A stretch of DNA of 64,000 nucleotides from the NCBI RefSeq assembly GCF_022581195.2, contig NC_061465.1:5520501-5584500 (forward strand), given 5' to 3'. Numbering within the stretch: position 1 is the first letter of the stretch; every line of letters begins with the position of its first letter. The position numbers were made by a program, and so were the translations under genes. The notes under the pieces are model-generated. The model was not told where the DNA came from. It worked only from the letters and a program-made list of their open reading frames with translations, and searched no databases. Origin of the DNA: Helicoverpa zea. Lineage: Eukaryota; Arthropoda; Insecta; Lepidoptera; Noctuidae. Positions 1 to 11,824 of this stretch are shown piece after piece.

Positions 1-1433
1 TAAAAAAATAAGTAAATATTAGTACAGGTCCTACTTACCAAGAGTGGTCTGTTGTTTCTGATAACAACAAGAGGACCACCGGAGTCACCATTGCAGATGC
101 CCTTGTTGCCAGCACCGCTAGTTCATACGTTAGAAGGTTGGATGGTCGAGCCGAACACCTGAGCACACTCAGCATTGGGGATCACAGGCACATCCACGAA
201 GCTCAGCTGATGATTAGCGGTTATGCCAGCTGTTTCATCATATACATATACTTTAATTTGTAAACCCAAACTCTATTAAGTAAAAATATAAGTATGATGA
301 CTAAAATCACTTACACGTTGGGGTTAATCCAAAACCTGATACAATTGCTGTGTCACCAACAAAGTTTTCATTAAGCTGATTTCCAGAAGGCAGAGCGATA
401 GGAGCGAGGATGCCTGGTGACAAATTGTTAGAAAATTAATATGAGTCACAAACATAAAAGCTTTTGCATGTGACACGGTAGAAACGGCTATTAATTCTGT
501 CGATTAATACTTACAGGTATAAAAAATGTTAACACAAACCTAAGGGATTTTTGGGTTAAAGAAGTCCTTTTTCAAAATTTAAAATATTGTAATTTGTTTC
601 CAATACTCACTCGAACTGCTTACGGCCGATGGTAAGTTGATCATAGCTACGTCATTTAAAATGATGGAGGGTGTCCAATTATCATGCAGAACAAAGTTAG
701 TGGTAACAATTCTAGTACCACCGGTGAAAATAGTGATTGACCCAAGCACGACATTAATTCTTGTCACGAATGCAACGCCATCGTCCAAGTTATGAGCCGC
801 GGTAAGAACTCTCGTTGGAGATACTAGAACAGCACTCGACAAAGATAGACGATTTGGCAGCTCAACGAGAAGACCAACCTAAATAAAATATTAAAATATT
901 ATGAAAAATGATTATCAAAACAAACTTAAATATGAAATGTGACTATTTGTTGTTAATAACACTGCAGGTACTGTTTAGATTTGAGATGCATAAATAATTA
1001 CCACGCAAGGAAAACGGAAGACGCGTACCCAAGTGAATCAGAAAATTAATTTAATTTAATATTGTGTTTGTGGTGTTTACCTTTAAGTGAGTGTTACACT
1101 TTAGTTTTGTTTGTTAATTTATAAGTATGCATCAGTGTAGGCATTGGTGAACCTAATAAATAAATAATTAAAATTTCAAAATACATATATTTTGTAAACT
1201 CGTTCCTAATATGGGAAATGTCCAAGAAAAGCAAGAGAACATCCGGCGATTCTGCTGGGATTACGTTGAGCTTCCTCCTCAGCTTTGCGAACTTTCTTAG
1301 CTAACGGAACCCCGATTCTGTCAATGTATCCATACGCGGTGTTCTTTTCTAAATCGATGACATCTTCGAGGGTGATATGCCTCGCGCAGGCAGCCGCTAC
1401 TAGACACAACAGAGTCAATGCCGAGAACTTCAC
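1..1433 (-). pseudogene. Group A serine protease pseudogene (locus 1), 3' end beyond window
   Basis: Related to the intact loci at 2491-4059 and 5867-7708. Recognisable exons: exon 1 at about 1206-1433, exon 2 at 611-878 (His and Asp regions, TAAHN and NDVAMI), exon 3 at 315-413, exon 4 at 39-229 (GDSGGPL). Exon 5 lies left of the window. Exon lengths and splice sites of exons 2-4 match the paralogues, but there are several separate lesions. The start ATG is GTG (1431-1433). The activation motif IIGG reads IAGC. The final exon 1 codon CAG plus donor GT reads TAG/GA. The conserved Cys codon in exon 4 is TGA (123-125). Any one of these would abolish a functional zymogen, so this is a dead copy. 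What remains suggests it once encoded a secreted chymotrypsin-like enzyme. Confidence 0.9.
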
Positions 1434-1854
1434 TGCTACCTATTACAGCAGCTATAATTTATCATAACAAAACTTCTTGGAAATACCAATATACAGCGAA
1501 ATAAAATGTGTTCATAATACCTAATTAAACATACTTACTATAAAAAGTAATTTAGGGATTAATTTAGTTTTTAGTTGGTACCTACGATATACGTACGTAT
1601 TTGTTCGAAATAATCACTTAAATTATTTTTATTAAAGTAAATGGTTTTTGTAATAAAACACAACCTTTCAATTGTTCTCTCGTGCATTTTTTTATTTTGC
1701 CATATTATTTTGATATCTTTACTATTTTAAATTACAGCTGTTTTAACTGCACAGTTACGGGAAATGGAGTGTTAGGAATTTATTTATTCAGCTTTGGAGC
1801 AATATTTAAGCGATAATTTATTGACTCTACACTATTCATCCACCCAATCTAAAC

Positions 1855-2165
1855 CAGCCTATAATAGTGAAGAGTCTGTATTGGTTTCATGATTTTGATG
1901 TGGTCTGCAAACATGTAGAAGTTTGAATTCTGATAGCATAATGATGAAGATGTTGCACAGTATAGGGCCTAGGTGAGATCCTTGAGGAACGCAAGACATT
2001 ATTGGAAAGGTATAACAATTGTGACCATTAATTACCTCTTTTGAATACCTAACTGCTAACAACGCATGTAACTACTTTAATAATCACCCCCCTGTATCCA
2101 AATGGTGTAACTTTGCCAGTAGGATGCTATGGTTAACCTTATCGAATGCGATACTAAAGTCTCTG
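1855..2165 (-). mobile_element. Decayed LINE reverse transcriptase fragment
   Basis: Read on the minus strand, about 2103-2165 gives DFSIAFDKVNHSILL, the form of RT motif A (D-F-S-x-A-F-D). Then 1859-2062 gives VPQGSHLGPILCNIFI, the RT palm/thumb region typical of Jockey-like LINEs. The two parts are in different frames with stops between them, so it is an old truncated insertion lying between locus 2 and locus 1. No ends or target duplication are visible. Confidence 0.7.
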
Positions 2166-2490
2166 TATATACAGATCTATAGTTGTTACTACTTCCTTAT
2201 ATACTTCGCCTTAAGTACTCCCTCTGAACTGCTCCTGTGTACTGCTTCATTTACTCCGTTACGTTCTATTCTTATGAACTGCTTTATGTACACGCCGTTA
2301 TGCATAACCTGTATGTACCCTCTTACGTACTTTGTCTATGTACTACCCTTATTATGTGCGCCAGGCCCTATTTCCGTGCCATCGGCACGGAATTGAGTGG
2401 GAGTGGAAGGGTAAATTAAGTACATACATTAAAAAAACTGAAAATATGTTATATTTAAACAGTTTATTTGTTTAACGATAGGCGTTCATT

Positions 2491-4059
2491 TTAGAGATGG
2501 TTGTTGATCCAGTCCATATAGTAGGTGACTCTGGCAAAACCAGCGGGCATACTGCTTTCACAACTGAATGCTCCGAATGAAGTGATACCGATCTGTAGAG
2601 AAAGTAAATCGATGATTTAAAACGACGTGTCGACCCCCCGCAAACGGCAAACTTATGCGGCTGATAGTTTAATCGGGTTCTTGATCAGTATTACGATGGA
2701 TGACAATTATTATAATTGCGTTCACATTACAAATATTAGATATCGGGTACCTAACCAATATCTTTAATCCGTCATAAAATATTTTGGTCAGCCGATACCC
2801 AATCCTTGTATACTTAGAGGTTTAGAAAGTAGCAAATAATAATTATTTTGATGAAACGTAAGTTCACGTTGAACAGAAGGTGAAAATTGTAGACAAAATG
2901 AGACACAAGTTTGAGTTAAATACTCACTAAGAGTGGGCTATTGTTCCTGACCACGGCCAGGGGGCCGCCGGAGTCACCGGTGCAGATATTCTTGTTTCCA
3001 ACGCCGCTAGTGCATACGTTAGACTCGTGGATGATAGTGGGCCAGACAGCAGCACACTCAGCATTGGTCATCACAGGCAAGTCCACAAAGCTCAACTGTT
3101 GATTAGCAGGGATACCGCCAACTGTGTGATTATAACCAAAATATAATAAAGTGAGTAGTCATAAGAACTTCAATAGTAAACAATATTACTTACAGTCTGA
3201 AGTAAGTCCATAGCCAGATGCAATCGCAATGTCTCCAGCGAAATCCTCATTGAGTTGATTACCAGAAGGTAAAGCGATTGGAGCGAGGATATCTGGTGAT
3301 AAATTGTTAAAATAAGTAACATGCATTTAAGGTAAAAGCAAAACGGTTACATTAATACTCACTAGATATACTGACGGCAGATGGTAAGTTGATCATAGCT
3401 ACATCATTTCTGATGATAGAAGGTGTCCAATTTTCGTGTAAAATGAAATCAGATGAGACTAGTCTAGTGCCACCAGTGAATATAGTGATTGAGCCAAGCA
3501 CGACATTGATTCTTGTCACGAACACTATGCCATCGTTCAAGTTGTGAGCCGCCGTAAGTACCCTTGTTGGAGACACTAGAACTGCACTGGACAACGAAGT
3601 ACCCGTCGGCAGCTCAGTGAGAAGACCAACCTATGGGATCCACAAATCAATTTACAGTTAATATTGTTATAATGAAAATATTCATATTATTCATAGACGA
3701 AGACCGTTAGTTCATGTTAACTTGATGTTGATTTATTGGTAAGATTAGGTTAAAGATAAAGCAAGATAAGGAGGTTATCTACTCATATTTGTTAACCATG
3801 GTCACAGAGTTTTGGAAAGAGTGTTACTTACCTGGTACGGGAATTGTCCGAGAATAGCGTGAGAACCGCCAATGATCCTACTGGGATTACGGTGAGCTTC
3901 CTCCTCAGCTTTACGTACTTTCTCAGCTAACGGAATTCCGATTTTGCTGATGTATCCATAAGCAGTGTTCTTTTCTAAATCGATGACATCTTCGAGGGTG
4001 ATATGCCTCGCGCAGGCAACCGCTGCTAGACACAACAGAGTCAATGCCGAGAACTTCAT
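2491..4059 (-). CDS. Secreted S1A serine protease zymogen, Cys42/Cys58-lacking type (locus 2)
   Basis: Exons 3832-4059, 3363-3630, 3194-3292, 2928-3121 and 2491-2592, all with GT-AG introns, give an open 296-residue protein. It has a signal peptide (about residues 1-17, MKFSALTLLCLAAVACA), a propeptide ending PSR, then the activation site R61/IIGG. Catalytic residues are H105 (TAAHN), D152 (RNDVAMI) and S249 (TGDSGGPL). The residue pair that forms the Cys42-Cys58 bond in chymotrypsin is Ser and Asn here (LSSAVL and AHN); the other two disulfides (168-182, 191-220) are kept. The position equivalent to S1 residue 189 is Asn, so specificity cannot be assumed chymotryptic. Family knowledge suggests a midgut digestive protease. 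A TATA-type box lies 47 bp upstream and an AATAAA (2463-2468) lies just past the stop. The nearest homologue is locus 3. Confidence 0.93.
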
Positions 4060-4105
4060 GTTATCGCTGCTCGTAAACCAATGATTAGAAAATTGGTGAA
4101 TATCA

Positions 4106-4113
4106 TATTTATA
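4106..4113 (-). promoter_or_regulatory. TATA box of protease locus 2
   Basis: TATAAATA on the minus strand, 47 bp before the ATG. The same word at nearly the same distance precedes the other intact copies. Confidence 0.7.
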
Positions 4114-4199
4114 TTCGTATTAAATGTGATGTGAAATCATGATAAGATTCAATTAATCTGATAATGGTTATTGTAGACCCTAGGGTTTGCTGTGATCGC

Positions 4200-5860
4200 T
4201 TTGCAAAATGTAGGTACCACAAAAATGTTTTCGCCAGTTCTCTGTAGGTACTTATGCGGCAAAATATTTATATCCGTAGGCAATATACACGTTTGTATTG
4301 GGTTAATTCTTGATAAGATTTAATTAACTTGATAATGTCATATTTGAAAATCTAAAACTATGAGAGTTTTAGATTATTGCTCATAAATGTTATTTGATGG
4401 TATCAGTGAAATATGCTAATAAGTGGTAAATCCGGTTACCTCTATGAATATATAAATAAAAAGAATATTATTAAGATTATTACTCAAATATTGTTATCAG
4501 GGAAATATACATACAACTAACATAGTGGTATATCCGGAATCCTCTAATAATAGGTACAATTAATGAGAATAGGTATCTTTTATCATAATTTTAAGATTAA
4601 GCGCTATCCGATAACATCTCCTCTGTTAATGCAATAATAAGCAAACCAGTGAAGTGACCTACTTGCAAGTACATACATATATTTATATTGCAGTCATATA
4701 CGTGCAAGAACATAACACTGAGGTTTGGGCCTGGTGGGTCCCGCTGGAGTTTGCTGACCTCTTGCATCAACATTTATATAAAGCCTCTTGCAAACTTCCA
4801 CTGGATATTTCTAAGGAATTGGGTTTATGGATTAAAGTCCTTATTTATAGAATTTATTTTCTTGTTTATCTGGCTAGTAAAAGCCTTTGATTATATAAAT
4901 GTCTAGATGTAGCGTCAAGTGCGCGCAAGTGGTCAGATAGGCAGTCGCTTCTTGTAAAGCACTGGTACCTACTCAGCTGAATCCGGTTACACTGCAAGCC
5001 GACCCCAACATAGTTGGGAAAAAATCTCGGAAAATGATGATGATTGAATATATGATTTCATTTGTAAATTATAGTCATCAACGTAACATGTTAGTTTGTT
5101 AGAATTCCAAGTAATCCTAGATTTTTTGATTCCTAGATTAACTGAGTCGATTTAGCTACAACATACTAAGTACCGCCTGACTCTAATCTAATTTAATTAG
5201 GGTTTTTTTATGTATTAAAAAAAGTAACAACTAAATGAAGAGACACTAAAACCGAATAACACTACGTATACGTACATATAAACGTTAAAATTTAATTAGT
5301 TTATTTTTACATTATTTATGGGAGCTGGTAGCATTATTTACGTCGACGCGCAGCGTAAAACTGCACCTACGCACACATGTATAAAATTTTTTGCCTCATT
5401 GTCTTTGTTGTGATAGTAAGGCGACGCTCCATCTAGACATTCATACAATCAAAGGTCAAAGACTTAATGAGCGCATCCGGCCGTGCTCTCGCTGTGGCGG
5501 CATATTGGGCTGACATAGTGTAGTCTCAATAAATGACATGTCATCGACACGAAAGAAGAAGAAGAAGAAAGGTAAAAGCTTATGAAAGCAAAAATTGTAG
5601 ACTACCGCAGTGCATCGAGGAAAGGTAGGTGTCGTATAAAGTCTCAGTTGACTGATTTAGTTTGGGTTATGGAAGAAAGAATAAACGTATTTTGGGCATC
5701 GCAGTACTCCAAATATGTCACAAGTCTTATATTCTACATCCAAAGCAGATTACCCCACGTTATAAAGAAAAACTAAATTACTTATTAATTATTTATTTAC
5801 AGTCAATGTATGTCCGGCGTAGATTTACACATATCAAAATACATGGCCTGATGTTAATGA
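4200..5860. other. Intergenic spacer between loci 2 and 3
   Basis: No gene seen. It holds a truncated SINE (about 4926-5045), a short GAA microsatellite (about 5553-5570) and AT-rich unclassified sequence at 5290-5560 that looks like degraded repeat. The short open frames here have no recognisable domain. Confidence 0.5.
4926..5045 (+). mobile_element. 3' fragment of tRNA-derived SINE (family A)
   Basis: It matches the 3' body of the longer copies at 44116-44470 and 52382-52711: GCAGTCGCTTCTTGTAAAGC, then GAATCCGGTT, GCCGACCCCAACATAGTTGG and a GATGATGA tail. The 5' half is missing. Confidence 0.8.
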
Positions 5861-5866
5861 TGAATT

Positions 5867-7708
5867 TTACAGGTGGCTGTTTATCCAGTTCATGAAGTAA
5901 GTGACTCGTGCATATCCTGAGGGAAATCCGCTTTCGCAACTGCCGGCCCCGAATGAAGTAATTCCAATCTAAAAAAGCAATTAAACAAAAAGTTAGAAAA
6001 AAATGGAATATTTGCCCAATCTCTAAGTATTTTAGGAAGTCTTTTTGATGTTTTTTGGGATGATTGTTTATTCTCTGTTTGGAGAACTTTGATATCCAAC
6101 TGTGGTCGGTACGGGGTACCTGTATGTGTCACCATCTTGTTATGACAAGAGGTAGTCGAAATAAGAAAGTCTGACAAACAGCCTTACCAAGGGGCAGTCG
6201 CTCCATGAGAACACTGGTTTTTAGATGAATCAGGTTAAACTGGAAGCCGACCCCAAAGTGTTGGGAAAAGGCTGGTCAAATGATGAGTAGTATGCGAATT
6301 CACCTTAGAGAACAAAGATATACTTACTAAGAGTGGGCTGTTGTTCCTTACAACGGCGAGAGGACCGCCAGAGTCACCAGTGCAGATGCCTTTGTTACCA
6401 GCGCCACTGGTGCAAACGTTAGAAGGTTGGACGAACGAGCCGAAGACCTGAGCGCAGTCATCATTGCTGATCACGGGCAAGTCCACGTAAAGCAAATTTT
6501 CACTCGGGAACCCAACTACATAATCATAAAAAAATATTCCTTTACTATTGCAATCAAAATAAACGCAATCAAATAAACCTAATAAATATGAAATAATGTC
6601 AGCATTTGGCATCCAGAGAGGAAGATCAATATTGTCCCTCAATATTATACCCCATGGAGGCTACAGAATTGGCCCCGCATGAGTTTTTGTGACGAAATGA
6701 GAAGGCTTTTGTCGAGCAATACCAGTAGCAGTTTGGGTAAGGAAAAAAAATAAGTTCTTACCATCTGCACTTTTGCCATAACCAGATGCAATAGCTATGT
6801 CACCAGCGAAGTCTTCATTCAGCTGCTCACCAGTTGGCAGAGCGATTGGAGCGAGGATACCTGAAAATCGAAAGAAGAACAGTTTGAGTGTTCTACAACG
6901 CAGATAAATAAATTTATATTCAAATATTTATGAATTAACGTCTTATACTCACTTGAAGTAGTGACGGCAGAAGGTAAGTTGATCATAGCTACGTCATTTC
7001 TGATGGTAGCAGCGATGTAATTTTCATGGAGAACAAAGTCACTGCTAACCACTCGGGTGCCACCACTGAATAAGGTGACAGAGCCAAGAACGACGTTGAT
7101 CCTTGTCACGAATGCTACAGCATCAGCCAAGTTGTGTGCTGCAGTAAGTACTCTCGTTGGAGATACTAGAACTGCACTGGCCACAGACATACCCATCGGT
7201 ACTTCTGTTATTAGACCAACCTGGGGAAATAAAAGTACTTATTATAATAGCTTATTTGTGATAGCTTTAGGCATGTTTTTTGAAAAATAAGTTTATTATT
7301 ATTATGTTTTTAGGGACCGTTTCTGAATTCCGTTTCTGTTTGGAATAAGTCCATTTAGATATTATTCTTTAAACTTGTATGATGATTATTGTTTCGTAAT
7401 ATATTAGTTGCATTTGAACCTAAATAGATACTAAGAACAACAATTTTATTGCATGTGCACTATAAAGTATATCTAGGTACCTGGTATGGGAATTGTCCAA
7501 GAATAGCGTGAGAACCACCAATGATCCTACTGGGATCACGTTGAGCTTCCTCCTCAGCTTTGCGGATCTTCTCAGCTAACGGAATTCCGACTCTTTCAAT
7601 GTATCCATACGCGGTTCTTTGCTCAAAATCGATGACATCTTCGAGGGTGATATGCCTCGCGCTGGCAGCCGCTACTAGACACAACAGAGTCAATACCGAG
7701 AACTTCAT
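5867..7708 (-). CDS. Secreted S1A serine protease zymogen, Cys42/Cys58-lacking type (locus 3)
   Basis: Exons 7481-7708, 6953-7220, 6762-6860, 6328-6515 and 5867-5968 with GT-AG introns give 294 residues without stops. Signal peptide MKFSVLTLLCLVAAASA, propeptide to R61, activation at R/IIGG. Catalytic H105 (TAAHN), D152 (RNDVAMI) and S247 (TGDSGGPL). As in locus 2 the Cys42 and Cys58 positions are not Cys (VASAVL, AHN), while the Cys pairs 168-182 and 191-220 remain. The 189-equivalent is Gly (NKGIC). Intron 4 (5969-6327) is longer than in locus 2 because it carries a degraded SINE. An RTE LINE has landed upstream, within roughly 150-300 bp of the start. A digestive role is inferred from the family. 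The specificity is unknown. Confidence 0.93.
6130..6290 (+). mobile_element. Degraded SINE (family A) inside intron 4 of locus 3
   Basis: Pieces AGTCTGAC and ACCAAGGGGCAGTCGCTCC, then CTGGAAGCCGACCCCAAAGT and TTGGGAAAAGGCT, match the 3' half of family A SINEs, with an ATGATGAG remnant at the tail. It lies antisense to the host gene and explains the extra length of this intron. Confidence 0.75.
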
Positions 7709-7755
7709 GTTGTCACTGCTAAGTAAAATAAAATCTGTGATATCGATGTTTATAA

Positions 7756-7763
7756 TTTATATA
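7756..7763 (-). promoter_or_regulatory. TATA-like box of protease locus 3
   Basis: TATATAAA on the minus strand, 48 bp before the ATG, at the position conserved among the copies. The homology to the locus 2 upstream region ends within the next 100 bp, where the RTE insertion begins. Confidence 0.6.
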
Positions 7764-7849
7764 ATAGAACTGTAACACGATAAGACATTTTCATTGATAA
7801 TAATGTTTTCAACAATACCGCAGGGTTTTCCTATACATTATCTTTATCC

Positions 7850-10800
7850 ATTTAACGTGTTATAAAAATCTCGGTATGATGGACGATAACTTATTCGAAC
7901 GTGTTGTTTGTAGTAATGTTCCCAGATTGCTGTAAAGAAGAGTTTGACGGATTAATAAAGCATTTCTAAAAACTTGATTACCTTGTTTAAGAATAATCCC
8001 ATTTGTGATATTTATAACACTTTTAAGGCTTATAATGTCACAAAACCCTCCAAAGATAACCAGTAAAGAGAAAAGCATTGTAAACATCTGCACCTTCAAT
8101 GTCAAGTCATTGTCCACTGAACCTAAACTAATCGAGCTAAAAACCGCATTACAAGATATTAACCACGACATACTAGGTTTAAGCGAAGTGCGCCGATTTG
8201 GGGAGATAATCACCGAAGATCGAGACTACATTATGTATTACCTAGGTCAAACCAAGGGTCTATACGGCGTGGGTTTTCTAGTCAAGAAAAAATATAAAGA
8301 AAATATAAAGAGATTTATCGGAGTATCAGAGAGAGTCTGCGCACTGGAAATTGTTTTGGAAAATGTTCTGTTGGCAATCATACAAGCGTATGCTCCCACC
8401 GAAAGCTCATCTCAGGATGATATTGATAAATTTTACGATGACTTGGCAAAAGCACACGAAACAATTTCCACGAATTTTGTCATCTCTATGGGCGATTACA
8501 ACGCACAAATCGGAATACCTAAAGACCATGAACATGCAGTTATGGGCAAATATGGCTACGGAAGAAGGAGCATTCGTGGAGAGAGACTTATCCAATACGC
8601 ACAAGAGTACAACCTAAAAATCATAAACACTATGTTTAAATCAAAACCAAAGAACCGCTGGACTTGGATTTCTCCCGATAAAAATACAAAAAACGAAATA
8701 GACTACATCATGTCTACTAAACACCAGCTATTTACTAATTACAAAGTCCTAACGTCATTCCCATTCGGATCAGATCATAGACTACTAAGAGCCTCAATAC
8801 ACTTGAGACCTGAAAACAAATGCAGACGTAAGTTTTCAAATACAACAAAGAACCTGAAAACGGCGGAAGAGCAGAAGACTTACCTCGAAAATCTAAGTAG
8901 ACATATACCTGAACTTTTAACAACACACGAAAATTACAAAGCCGAAAGCTATTGCCAAAAAATAGTCGATTCTATACTATCAAGTTTAAAAACAACTAAA
9001 GAAAAACAAAAGAGCATCTTATCTAAAGAAGCGCTAAGACTCATGAGAGAAAGGAGTCAATTACAGAACAAACCTAAGCTAAACGAAACTGAAAAAGAAA
9101 AACTTAAAGAACTCTACAAAAATACTAACAGAGAAATACGAAGATGCTACGATACACACAGATTAAACACCATACAAAGACACTTAGATAATTCTAGATC
9201 CGTCACCAAAGCATACAAAGAACTTAATAAAACAAAGTCATGGATACCATCACTACAACCCGGCTCTACTAAAAGCATGTCTCGATTGGAAATCATAAAT
9301 ATCGCCACAGAGTTTTATGCAAAATTATATAGCCAGCCAGTCCAACAAAACCAATCACTTAGTTCTACCAACCAACCAAAAGAAGCTTCTACAACTCCAG
9401 AGTTCACGGAACCTGAAATTCAAAAACAAATATTGAAACTAAAGCCAGAGAAATGTCCGGGTCCCGACTTAATCACGAACGAATGCATCAAGTACGCAGC
9501 AACTCTTCTTCTGACACCAATCACGATACTATGGAACAAAATACTACACGAAGAAACTGTACCACACATATGGACCGAATCTGAAATCATTTTGCTATAC
9601 AAAAAAGGTGACCCGGCTGACATAAGCAATTACCGCCCAATAAGCCTCATGCCCTGTCTCTACAAGTTATTTGCGGCCTGCTTGTTGAATAGAATATCTC
9701 CAGACATAGACAAACATCAGCCGATAGAACAAGCCGGGTTCAGAAGCAGTTTCAGCACTATTGACCACATTCACGTGGTCGATCAGGTGATTGAGAAATA
9801 CCTTGAATTTCGCAGACCCTTGTATGTAGCCTTTATAGACTACAAGAAAGCTTTTGACTCTATTTCACATAACGGCATCTGGGAAGCATTAAGATCACAG
9901 AATATAAATGAAAAATATATAAATATCCTAAAAAATATTTACAAAAGCAGTACAAGTAGAGTCAAATTAGACAGAGTAGGAAACAGAATCCGTATAAATA
10001 GAGGCGTGAGACAGGGCGATCCAATTTCCCCGAAATTATTTATAGCGGTCTTGCAACACATAATGAAAGACCTACCATGGGCTAACCAAGGCATTAATAT
10101 AGAAGGTCATTTCTTAAGCCATCTTAGATTTGCCGACGACATAATTTTATTCTCGGAGTCACCACGCCAACTAAACATCATGATTAATGACCTCCAGCAG
10201 GTTAGTACTAAAGTTGGATTGGAAATGAACCTGGATAAAACAAAGGTCATGACTAATCGTCAAAGAATATCCATCACGGTAAATAACATCCCCATTGAGT
10301 ACGTAGATAAATACATTTACCTAGGCAAGCAGATCTCCTTCAGCAAAGAAAGAAATACTGAAGAAGTAGATCGAAGAGTCGCAAGCACCTGGAAAAACTA
10401 CTGGGCTCACAAAGTGGTATTCAAATCCCGGCTTCCACTATCGGCCAAGAAAATAGTCATGGACTCTGTGATCCTACCCTGTCTCACCTACGGTTGCCAA
10501 ACCTGGTCATACGATGTCAAGACCAGAAACAAAATTCAGACCACTCAAAGAAGATTGGAGAGAAGCTATTTGGGTATAAAATTAAAAGACAAAATAAGAA
10601 ACTCTGTCATCCGAAAAAGAACCAACCTATCAGATGCTCTTACCTTTTCTCTTCAGAGAAAGTGGAGATGGGCAGGTCACGTGGCTAGATATGACGAAAA
10701 CAGGTGGCCACTTAGGGTTCAAAAATGGATGGGTCCACGAGGTTCTAGAGCGAGAGGTAGGCCCAATACTAGATGGGCAGACGATATTGTGAAGACAGCG

Positions 10801-10975
10801 GGACGAGGATGGCTGGAAACAGCCAAGGACAAAGAAAAGTGGAAGTCTTTGGAGGAGGCTTTTACCCAGAGGGGGTCCATACTAGATTGATATTTGTGCT
10901 TATGTTTAACTTTCTTTTCTTTTTTTTTTTGTCTGTATGGATCAAAATAAAGCTTTATTATTATTATTATTATAA
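7850..10975 (+). mobile_element. Near full-length RTE-like LINE
   Basis: One long ORF (8035-10890) with endonuclease and reverse transcriptase is followed by a short 3' UTR ending in AATAAAGCTTTATTATTATT, a repeat tail typical of RTE-clade elements. The 5' boundary is uncertain (about 7840-8000), and I could not define a target duplication. It inserted head-to-head with protease locus 3. Confidence 0.85.
8035..10890 (+). CDS. RTE-type retrotransposon polyprotein (endonuclease + reverse transcriptase)
   Basis: 951 residues from the ATG at 8035 (MSQNPPK); the frame is open further upstream only through a GTG. The N-terminal apurinic-type endonuclease shows NICTFNVKSL, LSEVRR, MGDYNAQIG (about residue 152) and SDHRLL (about 246). 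The reverse transcriptase shows NYRPISL (about 533), AFIDYKKAFDSI (motif A), RGVRQGDPISP (motif B) and FADDIILFSE (motif C, about 699). The C-terminus carries RRLERSYLGI and WAGHVAR, typical of the RTE lineage. No internal stop or frameshift, so the element looks recently active. In life it would nick target DNA and prime reverse transcription of its own RNA. Confidence 0.92.
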   Translation: MSQNPPKITSKEKSIVNICTFNVKSLSTEPKLIELKTALQDINHDILGLSEVRRFGEIITEDRDYIMYYLGQTKGLYGVGFLVKKKYKENIKRFIGVSERVCALEIVLENVLLAIIQAYAPTESSSQDDIDKFYDDLAKAHETISTNFVISMGDYNAQIGIPKDHEHAVMGKYGYGRRSIRGERLIQYAQEYNLKIINTMFKSKPKNRWTWISPDKNTKNEIDYIMSTKHQLFTNYKVLTSFPFGSDHRLLRASIHLRPENKCRRKFSNTTKNLKTAEEQKTYLENLSRHIPELLTTHENYKAESYCQKIVDSILSSLKTTKEKQKSILSKEALRLMRERSQLQNKPKLNETEKEKLKELYKNTNREIRRCYDTHRLNTIQRHLDNSRSVTKAYKELNKTKSWIPSLQPGSTKSMSRLEIINIATEFYAKLYSQPVQQNQSLSSTNQPKEASTTPEFTEPEIQKQILKLKPEKCPGPDLITNECIKYAATLLLTPITILWNKILHEETVPHIWTESEIILLYKKGDPADISNYRPISLMPCLYKLFAACLLNRISPDIDKHQPIEQAGFRSSFSTIDHIHVVDQVIEKYLEFRRPLYVAFIDYKKAFDSISHNGIWEALRSQNINEKYINILKNIYKSSTSRVKLDRVGNRIRINRGVRQGDPISPKLFIAVLQHIMKDLPWANQGINIEGHFLSHLRFADDIILFSESPRQLNIMINDLQQVSTKVGLEMNLDKTKVMTNRQRISITVNNIPIEYVDKYIYLGKQISFSKERNTEEVDRRVASTWKNYWAHKVVFKSRLPLSAKKIVMDSVILPCLTYGCQTWSYDVKTRNKIQTTQRRLERSYLGIKLKDKIRNSVIRKRTNLSDALTFSLQRKWRWAGHVARYDENRWPLRVQKWMGPRGSRARGRPNTRWADDIVKTAGRGWLETAKDKEKWKSLEEAFTQRGSILD

Positions 10976-11659
10976 TGTCACAATAATTGATGATTCAATT
11001 ACCTACTGAAAAGCTGATTCATTAGTCCTCGTAACATAATTTAACCGATATTTGATGAGTACATAGATTATAAACACTCAGATAATGTTTATTATTTATT
11101 TAATTATATGTATTCTATAGCCTAGAGACAATGAAACTTTCGGTAGGGACATATTCATATTTAAAAAAATATTTCCAAAATGATTGGCGAATAAGATACC
11201 ACATGAAATACAGTAAAGCTAACTTAGCCTTCATCTTACATAGCAGCTAATAGCCAGCTAAGTTAACAAAAATTATGCCGTCGCGTTGCAAATAAAATAT
11301 AAGTTTATTCGGTGCAGTTAAAAACTGCGTCTACATAGTAATCCTTAGGGACGAAATCAGTGTTTTTTCAATCAAATCTTAGTAAGGTTACCTACATTTA
11401 TTAAACAAGTATTACTAATAAAACAAGAATAATCGATAAAAAGATAAGCACTAGATTAAAACCCTTGACAATCCGGAGTCGGATTGATGCTTTTAAGGTT
11501 CCGTATATTAAACCGACTTCCAGAAAAGGAGGTACTCGATTTGGTTGGTGATGAAAAAAATAAATGCAAGTAATTATATAATTATCTATGACGGCTAATC
11601 CGGTTGAAATTATTAAGAAGATTTGTTGATGTACTTTCTATGTGGGTAGGAGTGACAGT
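10976..11659. other. AT-rich spacer between two LINEs
   Basis: No gene recognised. Around 11450-11560 there is a fragment with AAACCGACTTCCAGAAAAGG, a phrase that recurs at about 56470-56720 and 58190-58300, so it is probably part of a dispersed repeat. Confidence 0.4.
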
Positions 11660-11824
11660 TAGACGTGTTTTTTGCTGCTTATATTTATTATTTATTTAAA
11701 TTAGAAATTACAGTATTTTGATAATTACATGTATTGATTTGGCTCTTTAACTCACCTTTCATCACTTTTCTATAATAAACTCTCCATTTAACAACACTTC
11801 TTCACTTCACATCATCTTACAACT

